A stretch of 64,000 nucleotides of DNA, taken from NCBI GenBank assembly GCA_009667805.1, contig CM019065.1, positions 13,746,952-13,810,951 on the forward strand, in the 5' to 3' direction. Position numbers and translations under genes: made by a program. Positions 42,693 to 54,100 of this stretch are shown piece by piece. The stretch comes from Leptobrachium leishanense. Its lineage: Eukaryota > Chordata > Amphibia > Anura > Megophryidae. The notes beneath the pieces were generated by a model that was not told where the DNA came from, ran no database searches, and was given only the letters and a program-made list of their open reading frames with translations. Every line of letters begins with the position of its first letter. Position 1 is the stretch's first letter.

Positions 42693-43924
42693 CAGTGGCG
42701 TAGCGTGGGGGGGCAGGGGGGGCCGTGGCCCCGGGCGCAGTTTTGTTAGGGGCGCATAATTTCTTTTGAAATTATGCGCCCCTAAAACTTGTGGCCCGAC
42801 TGACCCGCCGGGCCTCGGGCGCCGCCCAAGGGCCGCGGGTTGAGGGGACCCAGATGCCGGGCAGCGGGAGTGCCTGCCGGCTGCCCGGTCCTGAACAGTG
42901 AGTCCGTCCTGTTGAAGGGGAGGCAGCTGCGTGCAGGCGCAGGTCACGTGGTCCGTCTAATCAGGTGGTACTGAGTCTCTGTACCACCTGACTGGCCGGA
43001 CCGCATGACCTGCGCACGCACGCAGCCGCCTCCCCTTCAACAGGACGGACTCGCACGCTGTTCAGGACCGGGGCGGGCAGGCAATCCCACTGCCCGGGAG
43101 CTGGGGCAATATCCAGGTGAGAGCTGGGGCATATCCATGAGCTGGGGCAATTCCATGAGCTGGGGCAGTATCCATGTGCTGGGGCATTTCCATGTGCTGG
43201 GGCAAATCCATGAGCTGGGGCAAATCCATGTGCTGGGGAAAATCCATGAGCTAGGGCAAATCCATGTGCTGGGGCAAATCCATGAGCTGGGGCAAATCCA
43301 TGAGCTGGGGCAAATCCATGTGCTGGGGCAAATCCATGAGCTGGGGCATATTCATGAGCTGGGGCAAATCCATGAGCTAGGGCAAATCCATGAGCTGGGG
43401 CAAATCCATGTGCTGGGGCAAATCCATGTGAGAGCTGGAGCAAATCCATGTGCTGGGGCATATCCATGTGCTGGGGCAAATCCATCTGCTGGGGCAAATC
43501 CATGAGCTGGGGCATATCCATGTGCTGGGGGGCAAATCCATGTGCTGGGGCATATCCATGTGCTGGGGCAAATCCATGAGCTGGGGCAAATCCATGTGCT
43601 GGGGCAAATCCGTGTGCTGGGGCAAATCCGTGTGCTGGGGCAAATGTGTGAGCTGGGGCAAATCCGTGTGAGAGCTGGGGCAATATCCATGTGTGAGCTG
43701 GGGCAATATTCATGTGTGAGCTGGGGCAAATCCATGTGTGAGCTGGGGCAAATCCATGTGTGAGCTGGGGCAATATTCATGTGTGAGCTGGGGCAATATT
43801 CATGTGTGAGCTGGGGCAATATTCATGTGAGCTGGCTGGGGCAATATCGATAACGTGTCCACAGGTTGGGGGGGGCACAATTCTTGGCTGGCCCCGGGCG
43901 CTGACAACCCACGCTACGCCACTG
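42693..43924 (+). mobile_element. hAT-like non-autonomous element with palindrome and minisatellite
   Basis: Exact 8-bp duplication ATCAAATC (42685-42692, 43925-43932). Terminal inverted repeats CAGTGGCGTAGCGTGGG / CCCACGCTACGCCACTG. Contents in order: a GGGGCGCATAATTTC inverted repeat, a palindrome with CACGTG (42895-43050), CAG|GTGAGA at 43114-43122, then the 18-bp minisatellite. No transposase. Confidence 0.9.
43100..43860. repeat. 18-bp minisatellite (GCTGGGGCAAATCCATGA), about 40 units
   Basis: Units vary between ATGAGCT, ATGTGCT and GTGTGAGCT spacers. Same family as 38213-39712, other strand. Confidence 0.92.
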
Positions 43925-43933
43925 ATCAAATCA

Positions 43934-44949
43934 TCTATACTATAATTGAGTAAGGCTTGGCGTGTCCGTCGCCAAGCCTTACTCTGCGCGCATGCAACCG
44001 CCGCGGCACGAGCCGGCTGTGCGCTCGCCGCGGCGGTTACAAGATGCACACAGCAGCCGGGTAGAGGCTGCGCTCGCAGCCTCCACCCGGCTGCCGCGCG
44101 CATCCAACCCCCGAGCGGCGAAGGGAAACTTCCCTCACTTCCGCTCTCTGAAGGACCCAAGCCCCGGTCACGTGGGAGTCCCCCGTGACCGCGGCTTGGG
44201 TCCTTCAACGACCGGAAGCGGGGAAACTTTCCATTCGCCGCTCGGGAAGGTAAGTATAAGGAGCTCATGGGGCGGCTGTCCGAATGCCGATAGAGCATTC
44301 GAACAGCCGCCCCATGTCTGGTCTGGGGTCTGAGCTGGGGCATATCCATGAGAGCTTGGGGGGCAATATCCACGAGCTGGGGCAAAATCCACGAGCTGGG
44401 GGCAATATCCAGGAGCTGGGGCAAAATCCAAAAGCTGGGGGCAATATCCACGAGCTGGGGGGGCAATATCCACGAGCTGGGGGGCAATATCCACGAGCTG
44501 GGGGGCAATATCCACGAGCTGGGGCAATATCCACGAGCTGGGGCAGTATCCACGAGCTGGGGCGGTATCCATGTGCTGGGGCGGTATCCACGTGCTGGGG
44601 CGGTATCCACGTGCTGGGGCATTATCCACGTGCTGGGGCAATATTCACGTGCTGGAGCAGTATCCACGTGCTGGGGCAGTATCCACGTGCTGAGGCAGTA
44701 TCCACGAGCTGGGGCAATATCCACGTGATGGGGCAGTATCCACTTGCTGGGGCGGTATCCACGTGGTGGGGCGGTATCCACGTGCTGGGGCGGTATCCAC
44801 GTGCTGGGGCAGTATCCACGAGCTGGGGCAATATCCACGTGCTGGGGCAGTATCCACGTGCTGGGGCAATATCCATGAGCTGGGGCAATATCCACGAGCT
44901 GGGGCATATATCCACAATAGACTGCCCTCTGGGCAGGCTTTCTACCTTG
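43934..44949 (+). mobile_element. Non-autonomous Helitron (element B) carrying the minisatellite
   Basis: Begins TCTATACTATAATTGAGTAA after A at 43933. Ends with hairpin TGCCC-TCT-GGGCA, GGCTTTCTACCTTG, then T. The uninterrupted target (TTGTAATGATTTGAGGTACC, 45256-45275, inverted) shows insertion between A and T with no duplication. Inside are the terminal AGTAAGGCTTGGCG palindrome, GC-rich palindromes with CACGTG and CCGGAAG (44126-44325), AAG|GTAAGTA at 44247-44255, and the 18-20 bp minisatellite. Termini match element A (2228-5203). Confidence 0.88.
44330..44925. repeat. 18-20 bp minisatellite (GCTGGGGCAATATCCACG), about 30 units
   Basis: Sub-blocks read GGCAATATCCACGAGCT, GGCGGTATCCACGTGCT and GGCAGTATCCACGTGCT. 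Same repeat family as in 42693-43924, which lies only nine bases upstream of this Helitron. Confidence 0.92.
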
Positions 44950-45611
44950 TTACAATATAAAACAGTAATTACCAATAATCCAGCAAGTGAATAAACAGTG
45001 GAGAGGAGGAGGCCATCTATATTTATTAAATAAAACAGAAAATAAATGGATTTTTGAGGTTGGAAGTCTAGAACCAGATGGTCTGAATATCGATTTCGAT
45101 ATAAACTGCTTACTGTAATAGATATCCGTTTTGTTTTTTGCATTTACATGTGCTTTCTTCTTTTTTTTTAATTTATGTTTTATTCACCCGATTTTATATT
45201 TTTTATGCCGTGGATATATATCGATGTAGTATATTTGTAATTACTGTTTTATATTGTAATGATTTGAGGTACCAGCGTTGTTACGCCTTTTGCCCTCTTT
45301 CAAAATGGCTATTCTGGGATGCATTGGAGACCTAACGACTGGAAACCGCCATGGGGATTGCACACTATGCCGGGACCGGAAATAGGTCATTTGAAAGCGC
45401 TGGATATGGCGAGAGGGAACATGTGTCTCAAGACGCCGGTGGAAGGTCATTTTGCCTGCGCCGGAAATACGTCATCTGGGGACGCCAGATGTATCGAGGA
45501 GTAATATGTGCCTTGGAACGCCGGCGGATATTCAGAGTGATTGAATATTAATGAGTAACATCTGTTTGTGGGACATATAAAGACTAACTGGTATGTTATT
45601 GAACATTGAAC
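44950..45611. other. Inverted partial copy of the Penelope flank; no gene
   Basis: 44950-44975 continues the sequence broken by the Helitron. 45237-45290 is its reverse complement without Helitron or hAT. 45300-45550 contains CGCCGG-type short repeats. No coding domain. Confidence 0.5.
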
Positions 45612-47005
45612 ATTGAGCCCCGCGGTAAGAAAGCAGATTGTACAACAAATGCTTATGCCAGCCATTGAATACGGAGATGTAGTGTATGCAGCAGTCCCAC
45701 AAACACACCTCCAGAAACTTACTACATTGTATAACTCATTCTGTCGCTTTATGCTTGTTTTGGAAATTAATCTACTATCAATTCCCTAATGTAGTTTGAT
45801 CCGCTGCACTTACAAGCAGCTCTCTGCTATCCATGGCATACGTACCTGAACGCGCGCAGTAAAGAGACACAGACACACACGTTGCTTCTAGCTGGAGTTC
45901 ATCTGACCACGAGAGCCAAGTCCCAAGTCCCAAGTGAGCTAAGAGTCCCTGTGACTCATGGTCAGTTTAATTTAATACACAAAATGGACAACGCCCAGTG
46001 GCCACTGACTATACAACAGAAAACAAGTTTGTCCAGTAAATACATTTACATATCAAAAGGACAGAGGTGTGGACTAGAATGACGGACCGGCCCCCTGTAC
46101 ACACCTTATCCCTAGAGTATGGACCCCATTCAGATACTGCTCAGAGTGATCAGTATCTGAGTGAAGATCAATCTACTCGTTTCTATGGGTTATTGACATA
46201 TCTGCGGGGACAAATACAGTTATTATCAAAACACGGTACCAGTGTTGAGACCAGGCTTAAATGTCTTAAAAGCAGGTATGTCTCTAAACCCAAGAGAAGG
46301 TTTTCATACTGACGGTTTTGACGCTGGTTTGGATTTAAAACCACATTCAAATCCAACACAGGGAGACAGATGACAACTTATAAAAACACACACATCCTAG
46401 AGTATAATGTCCACATAATAAAATTTCCACAACATGCTACAATGCAACTACATGACACACCATTGTGACATGTTAAAAGAACTAAACTGGCCATCACTGG
46501 ACTCTAGACGCACCCTTCACCTTTCCAACCTGGTGTTTAAGAGCTTTTCTAGGAAGCTACCACCCTACCTGAATATGCTGCTTCCCCCGGCAGTTCCCTC
46601 ATCCTATAACCTCAGATCCAGGACCAGCACCTTACTTGCAATACCGCAATACAAAAATAAAATGGATTGATCCTCATTTTCCTACAGAGCACCGCAAATA
46701 TGGAATAACCTCCCAGACACCGTCAAATCTTCCCCCAGTCTAAAGTCCCTTAAGACTTCCCTATTAACATACCTCAATACAGAATGCACCTGTAAACATG
46801 TAACATAATGACTTTATTTCCTACATATTTATTTTTCTGTTAATCTGTATATTTGGTCTCGTGTTAATATCTTGCATTTTACTATTTTGTATTTCTGTAA
46901 CCACTCAATGTTCTCGAACCCAGGACATACTTGAAAATGAGAGAAATCTCAATGTATCCTTCCTGGTAAAATCCTTTATAAATAAATAAATAAATAAATA
47001 AATAT
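45612..47005 (+). pseudogene. LINE 3' part with 3' UTR and (AAAT)n tail, split by an LTR
   Basis: Encodes VRKQIVQQMLMPAIEYGD before the LTR, then CNYMTHHCDMLKELNWPSLD and LPPAVPSSYNLRSRTS after it, ending near 46800. The 3' UTR ends GAGAGAAATCTCAATGTATC...AAATAAATAAATAAAT. It overlaps the domain of 30914-31394, so it is a separate insertion. 5'-truncated. Confidence 0.85.
45756..46434 (+). mobile_element. Solo LTR-like element, 679 bp, TSD TGCT
   Basis: Ends TGTTTTGGAAATTA and AATTTCCACAACA form a short inverted repeat. TGCT flanks both sides (45752-45755, 46435-46438). The other LINE copy has the intact site (TTTGTGCTACAATG near 31185). AATAAAATT lies just before the 3' end. An 81-codon open frame (46067-46312) is of unknown meaning. 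Confidence 0.75.
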
Positions 47006-47430
47006 GCACCTGAGGAAGACTAACGTTGAAACGCGTAGTGCTTTATGGATAATTTTATATGTTAATATATCGGCCCAATCAGTGGCCGATTTAAGCATTT
47101 TGGATTGGCTCCTTTATCCTAATACCCACACTGGATCTGGTATAGTCTGTGGATATCCTGACGTTTGGACTAGCAGATGACCTGGCGGTGAAGGGTAGGA
47201 AACCCAATCACATATGCTGTAAAAGTTTAGAGCCGACTGATTATATGGCTCAGAAAGGAGGGAGTAGGTTTCCCTCAATGCACTAGATGTGTACACCTGA
47301 AATATAGACGTACTGCGCAATGTATGTCTCTATTTTTTTGTTTCCATTCTAGGATACAAGGGAAAAAAAGCGAAAAGAACCTTTTTTCTGTGGACTTCCT
47401 CACTCATTGCGCGAGGACTACAATCATATA
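47006..47430 (+). mobile_element. Possible Penelope-like terminal fragment with hammerhead-like motif
   Basis: Starts near CACCTGAGGAAGACTAACGT + TGAAACGCG, which fits the hammerhead core pattern CTGANGA, short stem, GAAAC known from Penelope-like terminal repeats. The rest is non-coding. It is followed by another LINE-tail copy (47425-47518). Confidence 0.5.
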
Positions 47431-47522
47431 TTTTTCTTGTAACAATTCAATGTTCTTGAATCCACCAGGACATACTTGAAAACGAGAGAAATCTCAATGT
47501 ATCCTTCCTGGTAAACTCCTTT

Positions 47523-48275
47523 GCCCCTATTACATTCTCTGAGCAAATGCGCTCGCGCAACGCAATTTTTTTGCGCGCATTGTCCAGCGTTATCGCGCGA
47601 AAATTAACGTGATATTCCGATCCGAACGCATTTTCTCATCCGTCAAAAAATAACATTAGTAAAAAAAACACGCAAAACGAAGTGTAATACGCGCACTAAC
47701 GTAGCGTACGTAAATCAGTGTGCGGACAATTTTTTTCTCCGGATTCAGCCAATCAGAATAAAGAACCTTAATTGACATCAATTTACCTTAATTGACTCAC
47801 TAACGTTTTTGCGCTTGTCAAATGCACCTGTCAAAGTAAATGTGAGCATACATGCTGCAGCAATAATAAAAACACACACAAATTCACCATTTTATTGTTT
47901 GGGTATGTGTAGAATGTGTAACTATACTGTGCTATATTTTTTTTTTTCGTGCTGGTGTATTTGGTTTCGGCCAGAACGTTCAGATTTGACATTAACACCA
48001 GCTTTTCAAAGACGTTAAAATTATGCGCGCAAACGTCGTTCGTAGGAAGTTGCGCATTTATTGAAATACCATCCGTGTAACGAATTTGTGCTCACAATGT
48101 TAAGTATAGGATGCGCACAGTTCATCATGCTCGCGCAAGTCCATCTGCGTTAAACGATAGCGCGCATCGTTTGCGCGAACGTTGAAATGCGACGTTCTGC
48201 GCAAATGGTTTTGTCCTCGCGCAAATGCGCATTTGCGTGTGCGCAAAACCGATGCGCGAGGAATGTAATAGGGGC
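47523..48275. mobile_element. MITE with GCCCCTATTACATTC termini
   Basis: Perfect terminal inverted repeats GCCCCTATTACATTC / GAATGTAATAGGGGC with CTTT on both sides (47519-47522, 48276-48279). It interrupts the LINE tail ...CTCCTTTATA. The interior is CpG- and GCGCAAA-rich and shares CTGCAGCAATAATAAAAACA and TTTCGGCCAGAACGTTCAGA with 28640-29136. No coding sequence. Confidence 0.8.
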
Positions 48276-48279
48276 CTTT

Positions 48280-48706
48280 ATATTCCCCCTGTATTTGTGA
48301 GAGGGCATTGGGCTGTTTGAACCCAGAAGGAAAATACTCTTCCCATGATAGACTGCAGGATTTCTCACGCGCAGCCCCCACTCTCTGGAACGCTCTCCCT
48401 CGTACTGTCAGACTTTCCCCTAACTTCTCTTCCTTCAAACGCTCCCTTAAAACGTTCCTATTTAGGGAAGCCTACCACCCAACTCACTGACGCAACCATC
48501 AATCACTCTCACCTTACAGTCCTCTCCTCCTGTTTCCAACCCCAACCCTCCCAGATTGTGAGTTCCTACGGAAATAGGGCCCTCATCTCCTCCTGTACTG
48601 TTTGTCAAATGTTGTTCAATGTATTGTAACCCTGTCTATACTGTGCCTATTGTACAGCGCTGCGGAATATGCTGGCGCTTTATAAATAAAGAATAATAAT
48701 ACTGCC
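48280..48706 (+). pseudogene. LINE 3' end (L2/Rex1-like)
   Basis: Encodes FSRAAPTLWNALPRTVRLSP then FSSFKRSLKTFLFREAYHPTH, the extreme C-terminus. A 3' UTR follows, ending CAGCGCTGCGGAATATGCTG plus GCGCTTTATAAATAAA. A different family from the CR1 copies. A second, inverted copy is at 63536-64000. Confidence 0.82.
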
Positions 48707-48713
48707 TAAATTA

Positions 48714-49397
48714 CATTCTTCACACAAAAACGCACGCACAACACGTGAATTTGTGCGCCAAGCGTTAAAAGTTTACACGCGCAAATCACTGCTGGAATTA
48801 CAATCCTTGCGCATTATTTCATCAGTAACGTGCGCGCAGAAATCAGTGTGCGGACTGTTTTATTCACGTGATTCAGCCAATCAGAATTAAGAACCACAAT
48901 TATCTCACGTTAAGTTTTTGCGCCTGTCAAAGTCAATCTGAGCATACAGTATATGCTGCAGCGATAATAAATGCACACACAACTTCTCCATTTTATTGGT
49001 TTGGGTATGTGTAGAATGTGTAACTATACTTTGCTGCGTATTTTGTTTGGGCTGGTGTATTTGGTTTCGGCAGGTTGATAGAATTTTCCATTAACACCAG
49101 CTTTTAGGAGTTGCTAAAATTATGCGCGCAAAGACTGTGCGTTACATCCTGCGCATAGATTGTAATACCATCCGCGTACCAGCGCACAAACGCATTTGCG
49201 CTCACAATGTTAAGTATAAAACACGCGACGTACAGTAAGCTCGCGCAGCGTTCACGCAGGTTCACCCGTGGTAGAATATTACGTGCGTTTGTTCCGCTGA
49301 CAATGTAATACGGCATTTGACGCAAATGGTTTTACCCCTCCCGTTAATGCGTTTTTGCGCCGGCGCAAACGTTTGCGCGAAGATTGTAATTTAGCCC
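48714..49397. mobile_element. MITE with (GGG)CTAAATTAC termini
   Basis: GCCTAAATTACATTC...TTGTAATTTAGCCC enclose CpG-rich GCGCAAA sequence, with the shared interior AAGTTTTTGCGCCTGTCAAA. Related to 47523-48275 and 56518-57155. Confidence 0.7.
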
Positions 49398-50025
49398 TAC
49401 GTGTTTTCTCTTGTTCCCTGTGCTGCAAGATCTCCACACCTGCTAATTAAAATCCCTTTAATGTTTCCTGGGTGTGAGAATCAGTGAGAAGGACGTAAGG
49501 AGACTGAGAGAGCAGCAACAGCGAACAAGGTGAAGTGCTGAGGTTGGCAAAGAGTTACATTCTTTTGTTATTTACCACGTTAGTAAGGGACGTGTATTTG
49601 TTAGTAAGAACTCAGACGAGTTAGGCTTTGTTTTCTGTTTTATTTTTGTTATTCTCTGAATGCCATCAAATAATCGCTAAACTGTGGAAACAGACTGTGT
49701 GCCATATTGTGCCCTAGAGGATCGCGCTATAGCGCCCCCTTGTGACTGTAAATAAAATAAAATAAATAGATTTGCTATTCAAACTGCATCTGCATACCAA
49801 GATAATGTGCACCCCTTGTGGAGAAAAAAATCCACTGCCTTGCCTCTCTCCTTTTCACCCTATCTTAATGTAAACAAGCTACAAGGAGCAGCTCTCACAC
49901 TCACTGTAACAAAATGTTCAGAGAATTTACTGCAGCCAGGGGTTTGTCAGAATACAGATAGAGCTCTGGGGTCAGTCACTGCTGCACAGGAATAATTCAG
50001 GGGGTTATAATGAGTGTAAATCGCT
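49398..50025. other. Unassigned sequence then gene B intron
   Basis: 49398-49765 is unrecognised and ends in (AAAAT)n. From 49769 the sequence is intron 2 of gene B again, aligning with 6500 onward of gene A. No gene. Confidence 0.5.
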
Positions 50026-51070
50026 GTACAGATACAAGGTGTTGCTGTAATTGCCATACACAGGCATTATGCAGCACATACAGATACAAGGTGTTGCTGT
50101 AATTTCAGTACACAGGCATTATGCAGCACATACAGATACAAGGTGTTGCTGTAATTGTCATAAGCAGGCATTTTGCAGCACATACAGATACAAGGTGTTG
50201 CTGTAATTGCCATACACAGGCATTATGCAGCACATGCAGATACAAAGTGTTGCTGTAATTGTCATAAGCAGGCATTTTGCAGCACATACAGATACAAGGT
50301 GTTGCTGTAATTGCCATACACAGGCATTATGCAGCACATACAGATACAAGGTGTTGCTGTAATTGCCATACACAGGCATTATGCAGCACATACAGATACA
50401 AGGTGTTGCTGTAGCTGCCATACACAGGCATTATGCAGCACATACAGATACAAGGGGTTGCTGTAATTGCCATACACAGGCATTATGCAGAACATACAGA
50501 TACAAGGTGTTGCTGTAGCTGCCATACACAGGCATTATGCAGCACATACAGATACAAGGGGTTGCTGTAATTGCCATACACAGGCATTATGCAGCACATA
50601 CAGATACAAGGTGTTCCTGTAATTGCCATACACAGACATTATGCAGCACATACAGATACAAGGTGTTGCTGTAATTGCCATACACAGGCATTATGCAGCA
50701 CATACAGATACAAGGTGTTGCTGTAATTGCCATACACAGGCATTATGCAGCACATACAGATACAAGGTGTTGCTGTAGCTGCATACACAGGCATTATGCA
50801 GCACATACAGATACAAGGGGTTGCTGTAATTGCCATACACAGGCATTATGCAGAACATACAGATACAAGGTGTTGCTGTAGCTGCCATACACAGGCATTA
50901 TGCAGCACATACAGATACAAGGGGTTGCTGTAATTGCCATACACAGGCATTATGCAGCACATACAGATACAAGGTGTTCCTGTAATTGCCATACACAGAC
51001 ATTATGCAGCACATACAGATACAAGGTGTTGCTGTAATTGCCATACACAGGCATTATGCAGCAGATACAG
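50026..51070. repeat. 52-bp minisatellite, about 20 units
   Basis: Units TGTTGCTGTAATTGCCATAC + ACAGGCATTATGCAGCACAT + ACAGATACAAGG. Higher-order duplication is visible: blocks with GGGG and with GAACAT variants recur about every 300-370 bp. Gene A holds only two units (6787-6890). Confidence 0.93.
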
Positions 51071-51194
51071 ATATTGCATTGCTAATAATCTCATTCTGAT
51101 CACTACAAACCCACATAAGCAGGAGATCTCACAATTGTGTCAGAGCTCACTGGCCTAATCGTATGGGGTGAATGATAACTGATCCCTGGCAAGT

Positions 51195-54100
51195 TTTTTT
51201 TGTATTTAAATTTTTTTATTAGAGGAACATATCAGACTGCAATGCAGTTCACCTATAGTGACAATATACTATGGTGAAGAAATAATATAACAAGATATGG
51301 AGCAGTATATCCAAAAATCTGTAAACAGATACTCGGTGCGAGCTCAAAGGAGCAACTCAATCCAGCAGTCTCTCAATCTGAATAAAATGCTTTGATGCCA
51401 AGGCGGGGTAAATGGTCAGGACAAGTAAAATTGACATGAAAGATGCAGGCATCCGCCTATCCGAGTCAGTGCACAGAAAAAATTAGGAAAGAAAGGTACA
51501 GGAGTGGTGAAGATTAGAAAAGAGGTGAAGGTAAGATTGAGAGAGAGAGAAAAAGAGGGGGGAAAGAGAAAGGAGAAGGAGAAGAAGAAAAAAAAGGGAG
51601 GAGGGTAGGGGGGAAGTAGGGTAGGAAAGGTGGGGAGGCGTGGGGATACAAGACATACCAACAATAAAGGGCAAATGTATCACACAATGCACCACAACCT
51701 TTCCAGACTGCCACAGCGCGAGAAAGACAGAAGTTATAGAGAGGGCGTCATCCCCCCTTCCAAGGAGACGTAGGTATGTACGCCCATAGCTGCTGCAGCC
51801 GCCGGAGACCCACCCCCAACATCAGAGTCATGAAGCATCACGGCTCGAGCAGACCACCTCTGGCCTAACTAGTGCCATATAAAATGCCCCCCCTCGACCA
51901 TCTATTCCCCCGGCTGCACAAAGTCACGTTCAAAGCGTTGGCATAAAGAGGCCGAAGAAGCAAACTGTAGCCAATAAAACCAGGTGTTGTAGAACGCCGG
52001 AAGGGAGTCCTCTCGGGAGGCAACTCTTTCCTCAACCCGGTACATCTCGTCTACCTGTGTTACCCATTCACGTATTGAGGGAACTAAATTACGTCGCCAG
52101 TGTCTCGGAACCAGTTGGCGCGCGGTCAACAGGAGGCATAGCGCCACCGATTTTTTTTAAAGGTAGCCGTCGGCTGGTCCATAAGGAGCAGTAGAAAGGT
52201 CTGAGGAGAAAGATCCAGTAGCAGGTCTGTCACCTCTCAGATCACGTCCCTCACCCAAGTCCAGTAGGTTTGAAGGAGGGGGCACGACCACCAACTGTGC
52301 AGATAGGAACCAAGCTCCCTTCCACATCTCCAGCAGTTAGTTTCTGTTGATCCTGTATATTGGAACACGCGTAGAGGTGTACAATACCAGTGAGTCAATA
52401 TCTTGTAGGACGTCTCATGATAGCTGACTGCTTGCGTGCCGTGGTGCATCAGGAATAGAATCTTTTTCCTCTTGGAGTCTGCAATCGTGAGATTCAGTTC
52501 CGTTTCCCACCTTCCCATAAAGAGAGGCAGTTCTGTGTTTCTGGACTGGAGGAGCAAGTAGAGAGTGGAAATTCCATGAGACAAAGGGAGCCCGAGGGAG
52601 CAGAAGCGTTCGAACGGTGATAACGCACGTGTCAAGTTGTGACCGCCTGGGATGGATCCCAAGAAATACTGTATTTGGTCAAAGTTGAACCTGTCCAGGA
52701 AGGACAGCTGTGGTAGATCTGGCCGAGAAGCAAGGGCCTGTATCGAGGGAATATGCGCTACATGGAGAGCGAGGAGCCCACGCCCCTCCACTAAATGGCA
52801 TTGCAACGTCTTCCTAACCCCAGGTGTAAAAAGTGGATTAGAAGTCAGAGGACAAAAGGGGCGAAGGGCTAGAAGACAGGGCATGTGAGAACTTCAAGCG
52901 GTCCCATAGCCGCAAGGTAGTCCCCAGTAGAATGTGAGTACGTGCCTCCCTCGGCACTGCTCGTGGTGGTAATCACGGCAATGTCCAATAGCGGGACCTC
53001 CGTGGCAGTTCCCTCCAGATCCAGCCAGCCACCCCCGGCACCCGCAGATGACCAATCCACCATCCGGTTAAGTTGGGCCGCCCTATAGTAATTGGACATG
53101 TCTTGCAGTGCTAAACCGCCCTCTGCTTTGGAGCGGCATAGCACCGAAAGCCGCAACCGTGGTCTACGCCTGCGCACACAAATTTAATCATGTCTGATTT
53201 GAGAGCTGCAAAAAAGAATGCCGGCAGTACTACCGGCACAGCCTGAAAAAGATAAAGAAGTCGCGGCAGTACGTTCATTTTGAACACTGCCACTCTTCCT
53301 AGCCAAGATATGAATTTAGTATTCCAGGTCGCCAAGTCAGTGCGAACTGTTCTCAAGAGGTATTGATAATTCAGTGCATAGAGGTTTTGCAGCGTCAGGG
53401 AAAGCCAAATTCCAAGATATTTCATCTTGGAGTCACACCAATGGAATGGAAACTTAGTTTTCAGCCTTGTAGCCTCCTGATGTGGCAAGGAGACGTTCAA
53501 AATCTCAGACTTTGACATATTAATTTTAAGGCCGGCTAATTTGTCATAAGCCTAAAATGCAGTCACCACTGCCAGTAGGGATCGGTGTGCGACTGTCAGA
53601 AAAAACGACAAATCGTCTGCATATGCAGTGACTTTATGTGAATGGCATACCCCCTTCAGTCCCGGGATCGATGGATCACAACGCACCGCCTCCAGAAAGG
53701 GTTCCAGCGACACGGCAAATAGCAATGGAGAGAGGGGGCAAACTTGGCGCGTGCCGTTGGAGATCCGCAAGCTAGCAGAAAGGCCGCCATTGACCTTTAT
53801 CCTACCCGTGGGTGATGCGTACAAAGCCTGGACCCAGGTCAAAAAGCCCGGTCCCAATCCTATCTTCCATAGGGTCTAAAGAAGGACAGGTCAGAGCACC
53901 CAGTTGAACGTCTTCTCCGCGTCCGTGGACAGCAGAAGAAGGCGCTGACCCGAGCGTTTCGCCGCCTCCACGGCATTGAAGGCCCGTTCCATGCCATCTC
54001 TCGCCTCCCTACCCGGTATAAACCCCACCTGATCTGGGTGGACCAAGCGTTGGAGGAATGGTTTAAGTCGGTCTGCTAGTACGTGGGCTAGAAGTTTGAT

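Noticed and set aside
38213..44925. Very long open frames (up to about 490 codons) with repeated HGYAPAP or STWILPQ peptides
   Set aside because: They are translations of the 18-24 bp minisatellites, occur in several frames and on both strands, and have no domain. They are not genes.
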